Positions 6,153 to 6,947 of a stretch of 6,947 bases of DNA are shown here, piece after piece (positions within the stretch are counted from its first letter, which is position 1; every line of letters starts with the position of its first letter). The position numbers were made by a program, and so were the translations under genes. Under the pieces are notes generated by a model. It made no database searches. It was not told the origin of the DNA and saw only the letters and a list, made by a program, of their open reading frames with translations. This DNA comes from CAMEON01 sp963609805 (GTDB lineage: Bacteria > Bacillota > Clostridia > Oscillospirales > CAG-272): positions 1 to 6,947 of the forward strand of contig CAVDLN010000094.1 of the NCBI GenBank assembly GCA_963609805.1, written 5' to 3'.

Positions 6153-6851
6153 ATGAAGAAAAATATGAAAATAGCTTTCCCCCGTTTCACTTTTGGGGAC
6201 ATGTTCCTGTACGGCACATCCGTGGCACTGATACTGCTGTCGTTCATGCTGTTCCGTCACTCTGGATGGCTGTCTCTCATTGCCTCCTTGGTCGGCGTCA
6301 CATCGCTGACCTTTTGCGCCAAAGGGCACCCCATAGGACAGCTCCTGATGATCGCTTTCAGCATTCTCTACGGCATCATCTCCTTCGGCTACTCCTACTA
6401 CGGGGAAATGATTACATATGTATGCATGTCCCTGCCTATGGCGGTCGTTTCCCTGATCAGTTGGATCCGGCATCCCTACGCGGGCGACAAATCACAGGTT
6501 GAAGTGCGGCATCTGCGCTCTGTCGAATGGCGGATTATTCTCGCGGCAGCGGCTGCCGTTACCGCCGTTTTCTATTTTGTCCTTCGCTCATTGGATACGG
6601 CAAACCTTGTCGTCAGCACAATCTCCGTGACCACCAGTTTTGCAGCCGCGTCGCTGACCTTCCGGCGGTCTCCGTACTTTGCTTTGGCATACGCCGCCAA
6701 CGATATTGTGCTGCTGGTACTGTGGATTATGGCGTCGCTGGACGACCCGTCCTATCTGTCCGTAGTGGTTTGCTTCGGCGTGTTTCTTCTCAATGATCTG
6801 AACGGTTTTCGCTGCTGGCGGCGCATGCAGAGAGCTCAGGCGAAGCATTGA
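6153..6851 (+). CDS. pnuC: PnuC-family transporter, probably nicotinamide riboside type
   Basis: This is an integral membrane protein of 232 residues in the PnuC family, facilitators that import vitamin precursors such as nicotinamide riboside for NAD synthesis. About seven hydrophobic segments are visible (roughly 17-35, 38-55, 61-80, 85-103, 127-145, 175-194, 200-214). Family-typical stretches include 'GEMITYVCMSLPMAVVSLISW' in two parts around 84-104, 'RHPYAGDKSQVEV' (106-118), 'RRSPYFALAYAANDIVLLVLW' around 171-191, and 'FLLNDLNGFRCW' (211-222). The length is normal for the family. Related Pnu proteins carry thiamine, riboflavin or deoxynucleosides, so the substrate is inferred. It starts at ATG 6153 with AAAGG ten bases upstream; a second in-frame ATG at 6165 is less well placed. 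It lies 287 bases after the ABC operon behind a terminator-like stem, so it is probably a separate or conditionally expressed unit. Confidence 0.9.
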   Translation: MKKNMKIAFPRFTFGDMFLYGTSVALILLSFMLFRHSGWLSLIASLVGVTSLTFCAKGHPIGQLLMIAFSILYGIISFGYSYYGEMITYVCMSLPMAVVSLISWIRHPYAGDKSQVEVRHLRSVEWRIILAAAAAVTAVFYFVLRSLDTANLVVSTISVTTSFAAASLTFRRSPYFALAYAANDIVLLVLWIMASLDDPSYLSVVVCFGVFLLNDLNGFRCWRRMQRAQAKH

Positions 6852-6872
6852 ATGCGGAACATGCGCCCGACA

Positions 6873-6947
6873 TCAAAGTCCGTATTTCGTCTTGATCCTG
6901 TCCAGTATTTTCCCGATAGGACGCGCCAGCAGCCATAGGAATACCGC
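6873..6947 (-). CDS. C-terminal end of an unidentified, probably membrane protein (partial)
   Basis: On the - strand an open frame enters from the right edge and ends at a TGA (6873-6875) after 24 visible codons. The visible C-terminus is a hydrophobic stretch (AVFLWLLA) followed by a basic tail ending KTKYGL, which looks like the end of a last membrane helix with a cytosolic tail. The gene starts beyond the window and the family cannot be named from this fragment. It converges on pnuC with 21 bases between the stop codons and no terminator hairpin between them. The hydrophobic-then-basic pattern and the convergent position support it as a real gene, but 24 codons is little evidence. Confidence 0.5.
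   Translation of the reverse strand, partial: AVFLWLLARPIGKILDRIKTKYGL

Noticed and set aside
1..6947. CRISPR array, tRNA, rRNA, insertion sequence or integrase
   Set aside because: I saw no regularly spaced repeats, cloverleaf sequence, transposase motif or terminal inverted repeats.

Overview
The window looks like a chromosomal segment from a Gram-positive-type bacterium, most likely a Bacillota of the class Clostridia. The evidence is indirect: strong purine-rich ribosome binding sites, moderately high GC with C/G-rich third codon positions, and a PnuC protein of the kind common in gut Clostridia. I cannot assign a genus.

Layout. Positions 1-565 hold no gene I can support. A weak promoter (about 566-593) and a stem-loop at the predicted transcript start (601-632) lead into a tight three-gene operon on the + strand: a 778-residue ABC exporter half-transporter (682-3018), a 193-residue DUF1854 protein (3046-3627) and a second ABC exporter half-transporter of 739 residues (3646-5865). 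Gaps between these genes are 27 and 18 bases, each with a good ribosome binding site. A 287-base spacer follows, with a run of hairpins ending in a strong intrinsic terminator or attenuator (6055-6132). Next come a hairpin over the ribosome binding site and pnuC (6153-6851, nicotinamide riboside/mononucleotide-type transporter). The last 75 bases carry the C-terminal end of a convergent - strand gene that runs out of the window.

How the genes fit together. The two ABC proteins are paralogues with the same unusual architecture: an N-terminal soluble domain (beta-rich, PH-like in appearance), a four-cysteine zinc ribbon, a six-helix exporter domain and a complete ATPase domain. With the DUF1854 protein between them they probably form a heterodimeric transporter plus a small cytosolic partner. 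From memory of protein family naming, DUF1854 proteins with such ABC transporters have been called 'cyanophycin metabolism-associated' because of their gene neighbourhood in proteobacteria. No cyanophycin synthetase or cyanophycinase gene is in this window, so the substrate here is open.

Most interesting points: the paired zinc-ribbon ABC/DUF1854 cassette; the first gene's start, where the apparent GTG lies inside an almost perfect Shine-Dalgarno sequence and an ATA codon sits where the start should be; and the structured leader in front of pnuC, which may be an unrecognised cis-regulatory RNA.
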